5,134 nucleotides of DNA from positions 1-5,134 of the forward strand of contig QAML01000028.1 in the NCBI GenBank assembly GCA_003150315.1, written 5' to 3'. Source of the stretch: Prevotellaceae bacterium (GTDB taxonomy: Bacteria; Bacteroidota; Bacteroidia; Bacteroidales; Bacteroidaceae). The notes below the pieces were generated by a model. That model saw only the letters and a list, made by a program, of their open reading frames with translations, was not told the origin of the DNA and searched no databases. Position 1 is the stretch's first letter, and the number at the start of each line of letters is the position of its first letter. Below are positions 1 to 5,009 of this stretch, piece by piece. Both the position numbers and the translations under genes were made by a program.

Positions 1-390
1 ACAAGGGATACCCATGAAACGTATTATCTGGAGACACAGGAAGGGAAAAACCTTCCGGTTCCTCACTGTATCCGGGGCACAGCTGGATGGCAGATCCGGG
101 AAGAGCTGGACGCCTTAAGGAAAACAGAACCCATTGACAAAGAAACCTTCGGCTCCACTGATCTGGCGGGAGAACTGGTTGCACTCAATGAGGATGAAGA
201 AATCGGAAGCATTACTCTTATGGGACTTTGCACAGATATCTGTGTGATCTCCAATGCCCTTCTGATCAAGGCATCCCTTCCAGAAGTGCAGATCTGTGTT
301 GATGCCACATGCTGCGCAGGTGTAACACCGGAGAGTCATGAGAATGCACTGAAAGCCATGGAGGCGTGCCAGATCAGGATCATCCGGTAA
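1..390 (+). CDS. Nicotinamidase / isochorismatase-like cysteine hydrolase, 3' part
   Basis: The frame is open from the window edge to TAA at 388-390, giving 129 residues without a start. Seen: TRDTH at residues 1-5 and a histidine in VPHC (residue 22), matching the Asp/His/His metal site of nicotinamidases; Lys47 in IDKETFGS, matching the catalytic lysine; and GLCTDICV with the presumed nucleophile Cys81, preceded by the usual T-D-x-C context. A DATCCAGVTPESHENAL block (101-117) is typical of clostridial nicotinamidase-like proteins. The catalytic Asp in the N-terminal VVDMQ-type strand would lie upstream, so roughly 50 residues are missing off-window. The family hydrolyses nicotinamide to nicotinate and ammonia in the cytoplasm, feeding NAD salvage. 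A related amidohydrolase or isochorismatase activity cannot be excluded. It is more GC-rich than the DNA to its right and is closed off by a terminator, so it looks like backbone genome unrelated to the sugar locus. Confidence 0.9.
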   Translation, partial: TRDTHETYYLETQEGKNLPVPHCIRGTAGWQIREELDALRKTEPIDKETFGSTDLAGELVALNEDEEIGSITLMGLCTDICVISNALLIKASLPEVQICVDATCCAGVTPESHENALKAMEACQIRIIR

Positions 391-426
391 ATATATCTGA
401 CAGAAAACAAATATCTTATTAATAAT

Positions 427-487
427 AAAACTATCCTGAACAAGTTAGAAAGATGAGAAGCTCTGTACTTGTCAGGATAGTTTTATT
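427..487 (+). terminator. Rho-independent terminator of the hydrolase gene
   Basis: AAAACTATCCTGAACAAG (427-444) pairs with CTTGTCAGGATAGTTTT (468-484) across a 23-base loop, with one bulged A. The right arm runs into TTTTATTTT. It starts 37 bases after the hydrolase stop. The A-run on the left arm means it could also work in the opposite direction. Confidence 0.85.
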
Positions 488-532
488 TTGGGTAAACAGA
501 GAAATTATGCTGTCAACTGTGATCTGTATAAG

Positions 533-593
533 TATACCCGTTCGGGATTAATTTTCGGATTTTAACTTGAAAATATACCCGTTCGGGATTAAT
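533..593 (+). repeat. Two 20-bp direct repeats with an internal dyad (operator-like)
   Basis: TATACCCGTTCGGGATTAAT occurs identically at 533-552 and 574-593, start-to-start distance 41 bases, about four helical turns. Each copy contains the perfect inverted repeat CCCG-TT-CGGG, and the imperfect dyad extends to TATACCCG/CGGGATTA with 6 of 8 positions symmetric. Two same-face dyads are what a dimeric HTH repressor would bind. By general resemblance I suspect an Xre/HipB-type toxin-antitoxin operator, but no such gene is intact here. Alternatives are a relic of an older mobile element end or a protein-bound recombination site. Confidence 0.7.
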
Positions 594-664
594 ATGTTGA
601 TTATGCTATAAATGAGCAAATTCGAGAAATCGCACAAAATTATACTGCTAATTTTATAAATGAG
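593..664 (+). pseudogene. Possible 5' gene fragment next to the repeats (weak)
   Basis: The frame 593-664 reads YVDYAINEQIREIAQNYTAN followed by FINE, a plausible amphipathic protein segment. It has no in-frame ATG; the ATG at 594 is one base out of frame. It ends where the minus-strand transposase similarity begins (665). It could be the decayed start of a gene once controlled by the adjacent operator-like repeats and then cut by the transposon. I do not recognise a family, and a run of 24 codons can be open by chance, so this is a suggestion only. Confidence 0.2.
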
Positions 665-1135
665 TCAAAATCTTCGGATTCCCTGTGCAGAACGTATCTG
701 ATAGCGGTCCAGTGCCAGCTTATCCTTACACTGGCGGAAAAATACTTCAACTGACTATCGGCATACGTAATAAGACAGAATCCCGTCCGTTGTTAAAGAT
801 ACATCGGTACTGAGAAAAGCACGCAATGCTTTGGGATTACCAAATTCACTGAGTTTCTTTTTCATTCCCGATGGATACAGCAAGCGGTTTGTCTTTAAAG
901 CACCTATGGTATGGAACCCTTTCTGTGCAAAGGCATTGATTATTTTTTCAGAAACATACCAGCAGTCACAAAGAAAATAGGACATTACCGGCGGAACAGG
1001 CAGTTCCTTTGCGATGTTCTGTACAATATCAATTTTGGAAAGTGATTTGTTGTACATTACAAAAGCATAATTCAGAACAATGCCGTTACAGGAAAGCATA
1101 ACTGCAACTGCCTGAATAATATTTGCGAGAGGCAC
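665..1135 (-). pseudogene. Decayed IS4/IS701-like DDE transposase
   Basis: The minus frame from 1135 (a GTG, probably not the true start) to the TAG at 757-755 contains AVAVMLSCNGIVLNYAF, LCDCWYVSEKIINAF with the likely second catalytic Asp (residue 57), and HTIGALKTNRLLYPSG (75-90), all typical of DDE transposases found in clostridia. The same frame continues after the TAG for 29 sense codons to a TGA at 667-665. That stretch reads SVEVFFRQCKDKLALDRYQI then RSAQGIRRF, which carries the expected catalytic Glu. Both stops stand where the family normally has Trp (TGG to TAG and TGG to TGA). From memory of relatives, about 50 residues are also missing at the SEF/GNPKALRAF junction (near 841-844). 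The N-terminal part with the first catalytic Asp and the C-terminal tail are absent too. It cannot encode a working enzyme. Terminal inverted repeats were not found. Confidence 0.85.
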
Positions 1136-1371
1136 CTTCTTTCTTTCGTGAATGTTGTAATGTTTGTTTGGTCACTTTCATTATACAACATAATCGAAGT
1201 TAAGGTTTCTTTCTTTTATGCAAAATCACGAACTTACTCAATTATAGTATTATAACTATAAATATTAGAGGATGAAATACAGTTGAAACAATATTGAAGC
1301 AACATGCGTGACCGTTGGAATAAGAATGGTGATGCAGTAAAAGCGTGTAGCAGGAAGGCGACAGTGGTTTT
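1136..1371. other. Spacer between transposase relic and araC-type gene
   Basis: This 236-base A/T-rich stretch has no convincing gene. The first ~50 bases may still belong to the decayed transposon, since the minus frame stays open for some codons upstream of the GTG (HYNIHERKK), but I see no family similarity there. The second half must hold the promoter and leader of the regulator. The ribosome binding site for the regulator is probably AGGAAGG at 1352-1358, with a rather long 13-base gap to the ATG. Confidence 0.6.
1234..1262 (+). promoter_or_regulatory. Putative promoter with 20-bp dyad upstream of the regulator gene
   Basis: TTATAGT (1242-1248) and ACTATAA (1255-1261) form a perfect 7-bp inverted repeat around ATTATA. 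The right arm merges into a -10-like TATAAA (1257-1262). The best -35 at 17-base spacing is TTACTC (1234-1239), which is poor. A dyad overlapping the -10 box would suit repression or autoregulation, but pure A/T composition makes chance symmetry likely. The leader would be about 100 bases. Confidence 0.35.
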
Positions 1372-2214
1372 ATGGATGAATATAAGTGTGAAATTATATA
1401 TCCGAATCAGGATATTGATTTCCGGATTTCTTTTTTTATTGATGAGGGGTCTGCATGGTCGATTCCCCATTTTCACAACTGGATTGAGATTGTTTATCTT
1501 TTGAATGGAACTTTAGATTTTCGAATTGAGAATGAAGAGTATCATCTGACAAAGAATCAGATCATGGTCGTAAAGCCAATGGTAATGCATTCGACATGCT
1601 GCATTGATGGGAATACGGCAATTCTCTTTCAGATTCCGATTCCTTTTCTGGAAAAATTTGATATAAATATTCAGAATTACGAGTTTAAGATCAATTATGA
1701 AAATCTGACTGAGGTTCAGCAGGAACAGATATGGAAAATGTCATTGATTTGTCAGAAAATTTTTATTAGTTATGAACAGAAGCGCCCAGGTCGGATTTTT
1801 GAGTGCTACAGCCTTGCATTTGACCTGGTGAGCCGTTTGATGAATTATTTCACTGTATCAGCTGTGGGTGGAGAAAATCTGCGAAAAAGCGAAAAAGACC
1901 GAGAGCGGATTCAGAACATTTATACGTATATGGACAATCATTTTTCGGAAGATCTGACATTGGCTGGGGTTGCAGAAAAATTTGGTCTGTCGTCAGTCTA
2001 TTTTTCAAGATATTTTAAGAAGATGTCTGGTGTAACCTTCCTTGAATATTTGCAGAGAGTACGTCTCAATCGGATTCAGAAGGATTTGCTTTGTACGGAC
2101 TATACTATCCAGTATATTTTGGATCGAAATGGGTTTCATAATTACAAGCTTTTCTTGAAGCTGTTTAAGGAAGTTTATCACTGTACACCGAAAGAATATC
2201 GGTCAAGGAAGTGA
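1372..2214 (+). CDS. AraC-family transcriptional regulator with cupin sensor domain
   Basis: This 280-residue protein has the usual length and two-domain plan of AraC/XylS regulators. An N-terminal cupin-type sensing domain spans about residues 15-100. Its key motif PHFHNWIEIVYLLNG (32-46) has the two histidines often seen in sugar-responsive members, followed by a KPMVMH turn (68-73). A linker leads to the C-terminal DNA-binding domain (about 178-280). Its first helix-turn-helix lies in LTLAGVAEKFGLSSVYFSRYFKK (residues 195-217). Its second runs from TIQYIL to the NGFHNYKLFLKLFKE segment (245-267) and closes with the family hallmark CTPKEYR (271-277). It lies 217 bases upstream of, and codirectional with, a sugar-binding protein gene, so it most likely activates that transport operon in response to its substrate. 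The ligand cannot be read from sequence. The start at 1372 is supported by a weak AGGAAGG and by the cupin domain beginning soon after. Confidence 0.93.
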   Translation: MDEYKCEIIYPNQDIDFRISFFIDEGSAWSIPHFHNWIEIVYLLNGTLDFRIENEEYHLTKNQIMVVKPMVMHSTCCIDGNTAILFQIPIPFLEKFDINIQNYEFKINYENLTEVQQEQIWKMSLICQKIFISYEQKRPGRIFECYSLAFDLVSRLMNYFTVSAVGGENLRKSEKDRERIQNIYTYMDNHFSEDLTLAGVAEKFGLSSVYFSRYFKKMSGVTFLEYLQRVRLNRIQKDLLCTDYTIQYILDRNGFHNYKLFLKLFKEVYHCTPKEYRSRK

Positions 2215-2241
2215 AAAATGCCGATGCTGTGGAAAAAATAA

Positions 2242-2329
2242 AAAACGTCTTCTGTCAGTATCGACTATATTTATGTAAAAAAGAGAAAGAAAAAGTATAA
2301 AATGACCAAAAATAAAGCTAGAAAACGTC
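2242..2329 (+). repeat. AAAACGTC direct repeat, candidate AraC-protein sites
   Basis: AAAACGTC occurs at 2242-2249 and 2322-2329, exactly 80 bases apart and in the same orientation. The second copy ends just before the putative -35 region of the binding-protein promoter, where an AraC-type activator would contact polymerase. A distant second half-site is compatible with looping. Eight matching bases in A-rich DNA is thin evidence. Confidence 0.35.
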
Positions 2330-2332
2330 CTG

Positions 2333-2359
2333 TTGTATGCCGGAGCAAAATGCTAGAAT
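2333..2359 (+). promoter_or_regulatory. Extended -10 promoter of the transport operon
   Basis: TGCTAGAAT (2351-2359) is a textbook extended -10: a TG, one base, then TAGAAT, which matches TATAAT at five of six positions. The -35 is weak: TTGTAT (2333-2338) sits at only 15-base spacing. A good -10 with a poor -35 is typical of activator-dependent promoters, in line with the AraC-type gene upstream. The predicted start of transcription is near 2366. Confidence 0.55.
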
Positions 2360-2368
2360 ATAGGAACG

Positions 2369-2380
2369 ATAAGCGCTTAT
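2369..2380 (+). promoter_or_regulatory. Perfect palindrome, LacI/CcpA-like operator
   Basis: ATAAGCGCTTAT is a perfect 12-bp palindrome with the AAGCGCTT core typical of LacI-family operators, and it resembles the core of CcpA cre sites (AAnCGnTT). The outer cre bases fit poorly: GAT/ATG instead of TGT/ACA. It lies at about +4 to +15 from the predicted transcription start, a position where a bound repressor blocks elongation. It suggests catabolite repression or a second sugar regulator on top of AraC-type activation. Confidence 0.5.
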
Positions 2381-2431
2381 GAAATTGGAGATAAAGAAAA
2401 GAGAAATATAAAGGGAAAACAGGAGGTTCCA

Positions 2432-3679
2432 ATGAAGCGAATAGGAAAAATATTAGCAGGCCTTGGCATTGTAGGCAGCGTTGTATTTGGAAGTATGACA
2501 GTAAACGCAGCGTCTGAAATCGAGATTTTTTCTTCCAAACAGGAAAATATGGATATTATGCAGAAGCTGGTTGACGGCTTTAACAAGAGCCAGGATGAGG
2601 TGACGGTTAAATTAAATGCTCCGGCTGATGCAGGAACCGTATTAAAAACGCGTCTGGCAAAGAATGATGTTCCAGATGTTCTTGCATTCAATTATGACCA
2701 TACAATGAGAGAGCTTCTGCAGGAAGGATTTTTTATGGATCTGAGTGAGGATCCGCTTGCGGATCACTGTTATGATGAATATAAGAATTTTATTAAAGCA
2801 GACAATAATGAAGATAATCCGGATGCTCTTTACGCACTTCCGTATGTGGCAAACGCAGGCGGAGTTATTTACAACGTAGATAAGTTTGCCGAACTTGGCG
2901 TGGAGATTCCGAAGACGTGGGATGAATTTATGACTGTGATTGAGAAGATTGAGGAAAAAGGAGAAAATCCATTCCTGTTCCCGTTTAAAGACAGTTGGAC
3001 TGCAATGCACCCATTTATTTATCTTGAGTCTGTTTATCAGCCGGAGAATTTTGAGGCAGACAGAAAAGCCGGAAAAACGACGTATGTGGGAACGCATGAG
3101 AAAATCACAGAGATGTTTTTGACACTTTTGGATCATACGTCTACAGATTATATGGGACTGTCCTATGCAGATGCAAATAAAGCATTTGCGAATGGAGAGG
3201 CTTATATGATGATTAACGGAAACTGGGTGCTTCCTGAGATTAAGAAAGCAAATCCGGACTGCAATGTATCGATGTTTACAATGCCTGCGTCGAATGATGC
3301 AAAGAAAAACGCAATCAGTACGGGCGTTGATTTAATGTTTTCGATTTCAGAGGATTGTAAAGATCCGGAGGGAGCAAAAGCATTTATTGAGTATATGATG
3401 CAACCTGAGCAGGCACAGGCTTATATAGATGATCAGGTTGCCCTTTCTGTAATTGATACCGCAACGCAGAAAGATCCGTCAGTCAGCGGGATACAGGACG
3501 TAATTAAAAAGGAAAAGGTACATCTGTTTGCTGACATGCAGATTCCAGATGGTATGGATCTGGGTGCGGAAATGAGCGCACTTTGCCTGAATTACTCCAG
3601 CGGAATGAGCAAAAAAGAGGCAACGGCAGAGTTCCTTGCAGATATGGATGAAAAATTCGATACAGCAATAATGCAGTAG
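2432..3679 (+). CDS. Extracellular solute-binding protein of a carbohydrate ABC importer
   Basis: This 415-residue protein is of standard length for the family-1 sugar-binding proteins. Start ATG 2432 follows a strong AGGAGG (2421-2426, 5-base gap). Residues 1-26 form a signal peptide with Lys2, Arg3 and Lys6, a hydrophobic core ILAGLGIVGSVVFG (7-20), and a likely signal peptidase I site VNA|AS (24-28). The mature part shows typical landmarks: IEIFSSKQENMDIMQKLVDG (30-49), the ND(V/I)PDV segment (78-83), ALPYVANAGGVIYNVDKFAE (135-154), PKTWDEF (160-166), FANGEAYMMINGNWVLPEI (252-270) and DPEGAKAFIEYMM (311-323). These are the lobes and hinge of a periplasmic-binding-protein fold. It would capture a sugar or oligosaccharide outside the membrane and deliver it to the permeases downstream. 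The substrate is not evident. Oddly, there is no lipobox: the first cysteine is residue 113, whereas most Gram-positive binding proteins are lipid-anchored through a cysteine at the cleavage site. Confidence 0.95.
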   Translation: MKRIGKILAGLGIVGSVVFGSMTVNAASEIEIFSSKQENMDIMQKLVDGFNKSQDEVTVKLNAPADAGTVLKTRLAKNDVPDVLAFNYDHTMRELLQEGFFMDLSEDPLADHCYDEYKNFIKADNNEDNPDALYALPYVANAGGVIYNVDKFAELGVEIPKTWDEFMTVIEKIEEKGENPFLFPFKDSWTAMHPFIYLESVYQPENFEADRKAGKTTYVGTHEKITEMFLTLLDHTSTDYMGLSYADANKAFANGEAYMMINGNWVLPEIKKANPDCNVSMFTMPASNDAKKNAISTGVDLMFSISEDCKDPEGAKAFIEYMMQPEQAQAYIDDQVALSVIDTATQKDPSVSGIQDVIKKEKVHLFADMQIPDGMDLGAEMSALCLNYSSGMSKKEATAEFLADMDEKFDTAIMQ

Positions 3680-3702
3680 CAGTTGAAGTAGCCTATGAGA
3701 GG

Positions 3703-3736
3703 GGAGTATGCAGATTACGTCTGCATGCTCCTTCTT
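3703..3736 (+). terminator. Intra-operon hairpin after the binding-protein gene
   Basis: GGAGTATGCAGA (3703-3714) pairs with TCTGCATGCTCC (3720-3731) around TTACG, a 12-bp stem with one G-U pair, 23 bases after the stop codon. Only TTCTT follows, so it is a weak terminator or a 3' mRNA-stabilising hairpin. Either use would give more binding protein than permease, as is usual in such operons. Confidence 0.65.
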
Positions 3737-3814
3737 GGTTTGGAGGGCGTTGTAAAGGAATTTTGAACGGTCTGTTTTACTCAAAAAGAGATTTGCAGGC
3801 TATTTTACGGACAT

Positions 3815-3830
3815 AAGGAGATATATGTAA
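3815..3830 (+). promoter_or_regulatory. Shine-Dalgarno plus start-stop mini-frame
   Basis: AAGGAG (3815-3820), a 4-base gap, ATG (3825-3827) and an immediate TAA (3828-3830). This looks like a translation start with no gene behind it. It lies 79 bases upstream of the permease start and 9 bases before the next hairpin. It may be a minimal leader frame that parks a ribosome there, or a chance match in A/T-rich DNA. Confidence 0.3.
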
Positions 3831-3839
3831 CTTATTAAC

Positions 3840-3880
3840 TGTTCAGCAAAGTCAGTAAAATCAAGGATTTTTGTTGAACA
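3840..3880 (+). promoter_or_regulatory. Stem-loop just upstream of the permease ribosome binding site
   Basis: TGTTCAGCAAA (3840-3850) pairs with TTTGTTGAACA (3870-3880), an 11-bp stem with one G-U pair and a 19-base loop. There is no T-run after it, so it is not a classic terminator. It could influence permease translation or be an operator-like inverted repeat. It ends 15 bases before the permease AGGGAG. Confidence 0.5.
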
Positions 3881-3908
3881 TGCACTAAAAAGAATAGGGA
3901 GACTAAAA

Positions 3909-4778
3909 GTGAAAAAAAGAAAAGCAGAACCAATTCTTTATGTTATTGTGGCAGTAGTGGTCATCCTGTTTTGCCTGTTCAATACGTATCCGTTTCTCAA
4001 GGGAATTTTTTACAGTTTTACAAACTGGAAGGGATACGGGAAATGGGAAACGGTGGGATTTCGAAACTACATAAATTTATTCCGAGATAAGGATGTACTT
4101 CATGCATATGCATTTACAATTGAATTTGCTGTGATTTGTACAATTGCGGTCAATATTTTAAGTCTGATCCTGGCGTGCGCGCTGAATGCAAAAATCAAGT
4201 ATAAAAATTTCCTGAAGGCTGTTTATTTTCTTCCCTACATGCTGGGAACGTTGATAGTTGGCTATATTTTTAACTATATTTTCAGTGCTTTGCTTCCGCA
4301 GGTCGGTACTGCGCTTGGCATCGAATGGATGAGCAGAAATCTGCTTGGAGGTGTGCATGCAAAATGGGGCATTATTTTTGTTACAATCTGGAGTTCCTGT
4401 GCGTTTAACACGCTGATTTACATAGCTGGTCTCCAGTCGATTGATAAAGAAATTTATGAGGCGGCTTCGCTGGATGGGGCGGTTCGGTTTACACGCTTTC
4501 GGACAATTACATTTCCGTTGCTCGCTTCTTCGTTTACTGTAAATATGGTTCTGGCGGCAAAATCATATCTGATGGTATACGATCAGATTATGGCGTTGAC
4601 AGAAGGCGGACCGGGAAATTTAACAACGTCAATTTCTGTTCTGATTTATAAAAAAGGCTTTAGCGGAGGACAGTTTGCATTGCAGTCCGCAAACGCGGTT
4701 GTGTTGTTTCTGATTATTGTACTGATTTCTATGATACAGGTGCGTGTACTGGAGCGAAGGGAGGAAAAAATAGGATGA
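3909..4778 (+). CDS. Sugar ABC transporter permease, MalF/UgpA-like
   Basis: A 289-residue integral membrane protein of the MetI-type permease family, about the normal length for the first permease of CUT1 sugar importers. The start is GTG at 3909 with AGGGAG at 3896-3901 (7-base gap), followed by the basic MKKRKAEP leader. Six hydrophobic segments can be seen at roughly residues 9-30, 68-92, 104-127, 153-175, 200-222 and 262-279. The cytoplasmic EAA loop, which docks on the ATPase, is clear: EIYEAASLDGAVRFTRFRTI (181-200) followed by TFPLL. The GGPGNLT motif (233-239) is also typical of this subfamily. It would form a heterodimer with the MalG-like partner whose gene starts at 4775, overlapping by ATGA, and would receive substrate from the binding protein encoded upstream. 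No ATPase gene is present; a shared MsmK-type ATPase is likely. The frame is intact, so only the partner is broken. Confidence 0.95.
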   Translation: MKKRKAEPILYVIVAVVVILFCLFNTYPFLKGIFYSFTNWKGYGKWETVGFRNYINLFRDKDVLHAYAFTIEFAVICTIAVNILSLILACALNAKIKYKNFLKAVYFLPYMLGTLIVGYIFNYIFSALLPQVGTALGIEWMSRNLLGGVHAKWGIIFVTIWSSCAFNTLIYIAGLQSIDKEIYEAASLDGAVRFTRFRTITFPLLASSFTVNMVLAAKSYLMVYDQIMALTEGGPGNLTTSISVLIYKKGFSGGQFALQSANAVVLFLIIVLISMIQVRVLERREEKIG

Positions 4779-4873
4779 GAAACAAGAAGCAAAAGGCGGA
4801 AAAGAAAAATATGTTGGTTACTGTTCTGTTGCTGATCGGTGCAATCTGCGAGACTGTGAGAAAAAGTCTGTAA
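4775..4873 (+). pseudogene. MalG-like second permease, cut by an insertion sequence
   Basis: ATG at 4775 overlaps the stop of the first permease (ATGA), with AGGGAGG at 4758-4764, so translational coupling is intact. The first 24 residues look native: a basic MRNKKQKAEKKN leader, then MLVTVLLLIGAI, the start of the first membrane helix of MalG/UgpE-type permeases. From about 4850 the sequence becomes the end of an IS256-family element. The frame then adds CETVRKSL and stops at TAA 4871-4873, leaving a 32-residue peptide instead of about 275-280. The rest of the gene presumably lies beyond the other end of the element. The EAA loop and nearly all helices are lost, so the CUT1 heterodimer cannot form from this locus. 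Confidence 0.85.
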
Positions 4874-4894
4874 ATAAGATTCTTCTATGATATG

Positions 4895-4939
4895 CAAGGG
4901 TGGCAAGCCTGAAAATCAGGCTTCTCACCCTTGTTTTAT
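4895..4939 (+). terminator. Two-tier hairpin terminator inside the IS end
   Basis: CAAGGGTG (4895-4902) pairs with CACCCTTG (4926-4933), and AAGCCTGA (4905-4912) pairs with TCAGGCTT (4916-4923), around AAA. A 2x2 mismatch separates the two 8-bp stems. On the plus strand it is followed by TTTTAT. It would stop transcription coming from the host operon before it runs antisense through the transposase, and so should also have a polar effect on the disrupted permease operon. Confidence 0.8.
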
Positions 4940-4967
4940 ATATAACAGTTGTTGAATGGCATGTCAA
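4939..4967 (-). promoter_or_regulatory. Outward-facing sigma-70-like promoter in the IS end
   Basis: On the minus strand TTGACA (4967-4962) is followed, after exactly 17 bases, by TATATA (4944-4939). The -35 is a perfect consensus; the -10 is partial. It points out of the element toward the permease genes, so it would produce antisense RNA. The two-tier hairpin lies just downstream, but without a T-run on this strand. Confidence 0.4.
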
Positions 4968-4994
4968 GAGCAGGCGGTTTTCCGTCTGTCTTGA
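4964..4994 (-). terminator. Hairpin after the transposase stop
   Basis: TCAAGA-G-CAG-G-CGG (4964-4977) pairs with CCG-T-CTG-TCTTGA (4982-4994) around TTTT, with one bulged G and one G-U pair. It lies 16 bases beyond the transposase stop on the minus strand. No T-run follows in that direction, so it may be a weak terminator or a 3' stabilising hairpin. It shares bases with the promoter-like -35. Confidence 0.45.
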
Positions 4995-5009
4995 TCGTCG
5001 GTTTACTCG

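Noticed and set aside
63..339. Minus-strand open frames opposite the hydrolase gene
   Set aside because: They lie fully antisense to a frame with clear nicotinamidase motifs and show no recognisable domain.
533..593. CRISPR array
   Set aside because: There are only two repeat copies with one short A/T-rich spacer and no cas genes; an operator pair fits better.
1234..1504. Short frames on both strands around the start of the AraC-type gene
   Set aside because: They overlap the regulator in other frames, have no family resemblance and no good ribosome binding site.
2281..2431. Riboswitch or structured leader before the binding-protein gene
   Set aside because: The leader from about 2366 is only ~65 bases and A-rich, and I see no stem-loop beyond the DNA palindrome at 2369-2380.
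2377..3136. Minus-strand frames of 104 and 164 residues opposite the binding-protein gene
   Set aside because: They are antisense to a well-supported gene, with compositions expected of reverse-strand translation.
3695..3769. Small plus-strand frame starting MRGEYADYVCMLLLG
   Set aside because: It has no Shine-Dalgarno, and its sequence is dominated by the hairpin arms, so translation is unlikely.
3479..3784. Minus-strand frame of 101 residues across the 3' end of the binding-protein gene
   Set aside because: It has no recognisable motif and overlaps the coding end and the hairpin at 3703-3731.
3909..4873. ATPase gene of the transporter
   Set aside because: No Walker A or ABC signature motif is visible in the window; the ATPase must be encoded elsewhere.
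4646..4906. Minus-strand frame of 86 residues across the IS junction
   Set aside because: It crosses from antisense permease DNA into the IS end, so it cannot be an ancestral gene.
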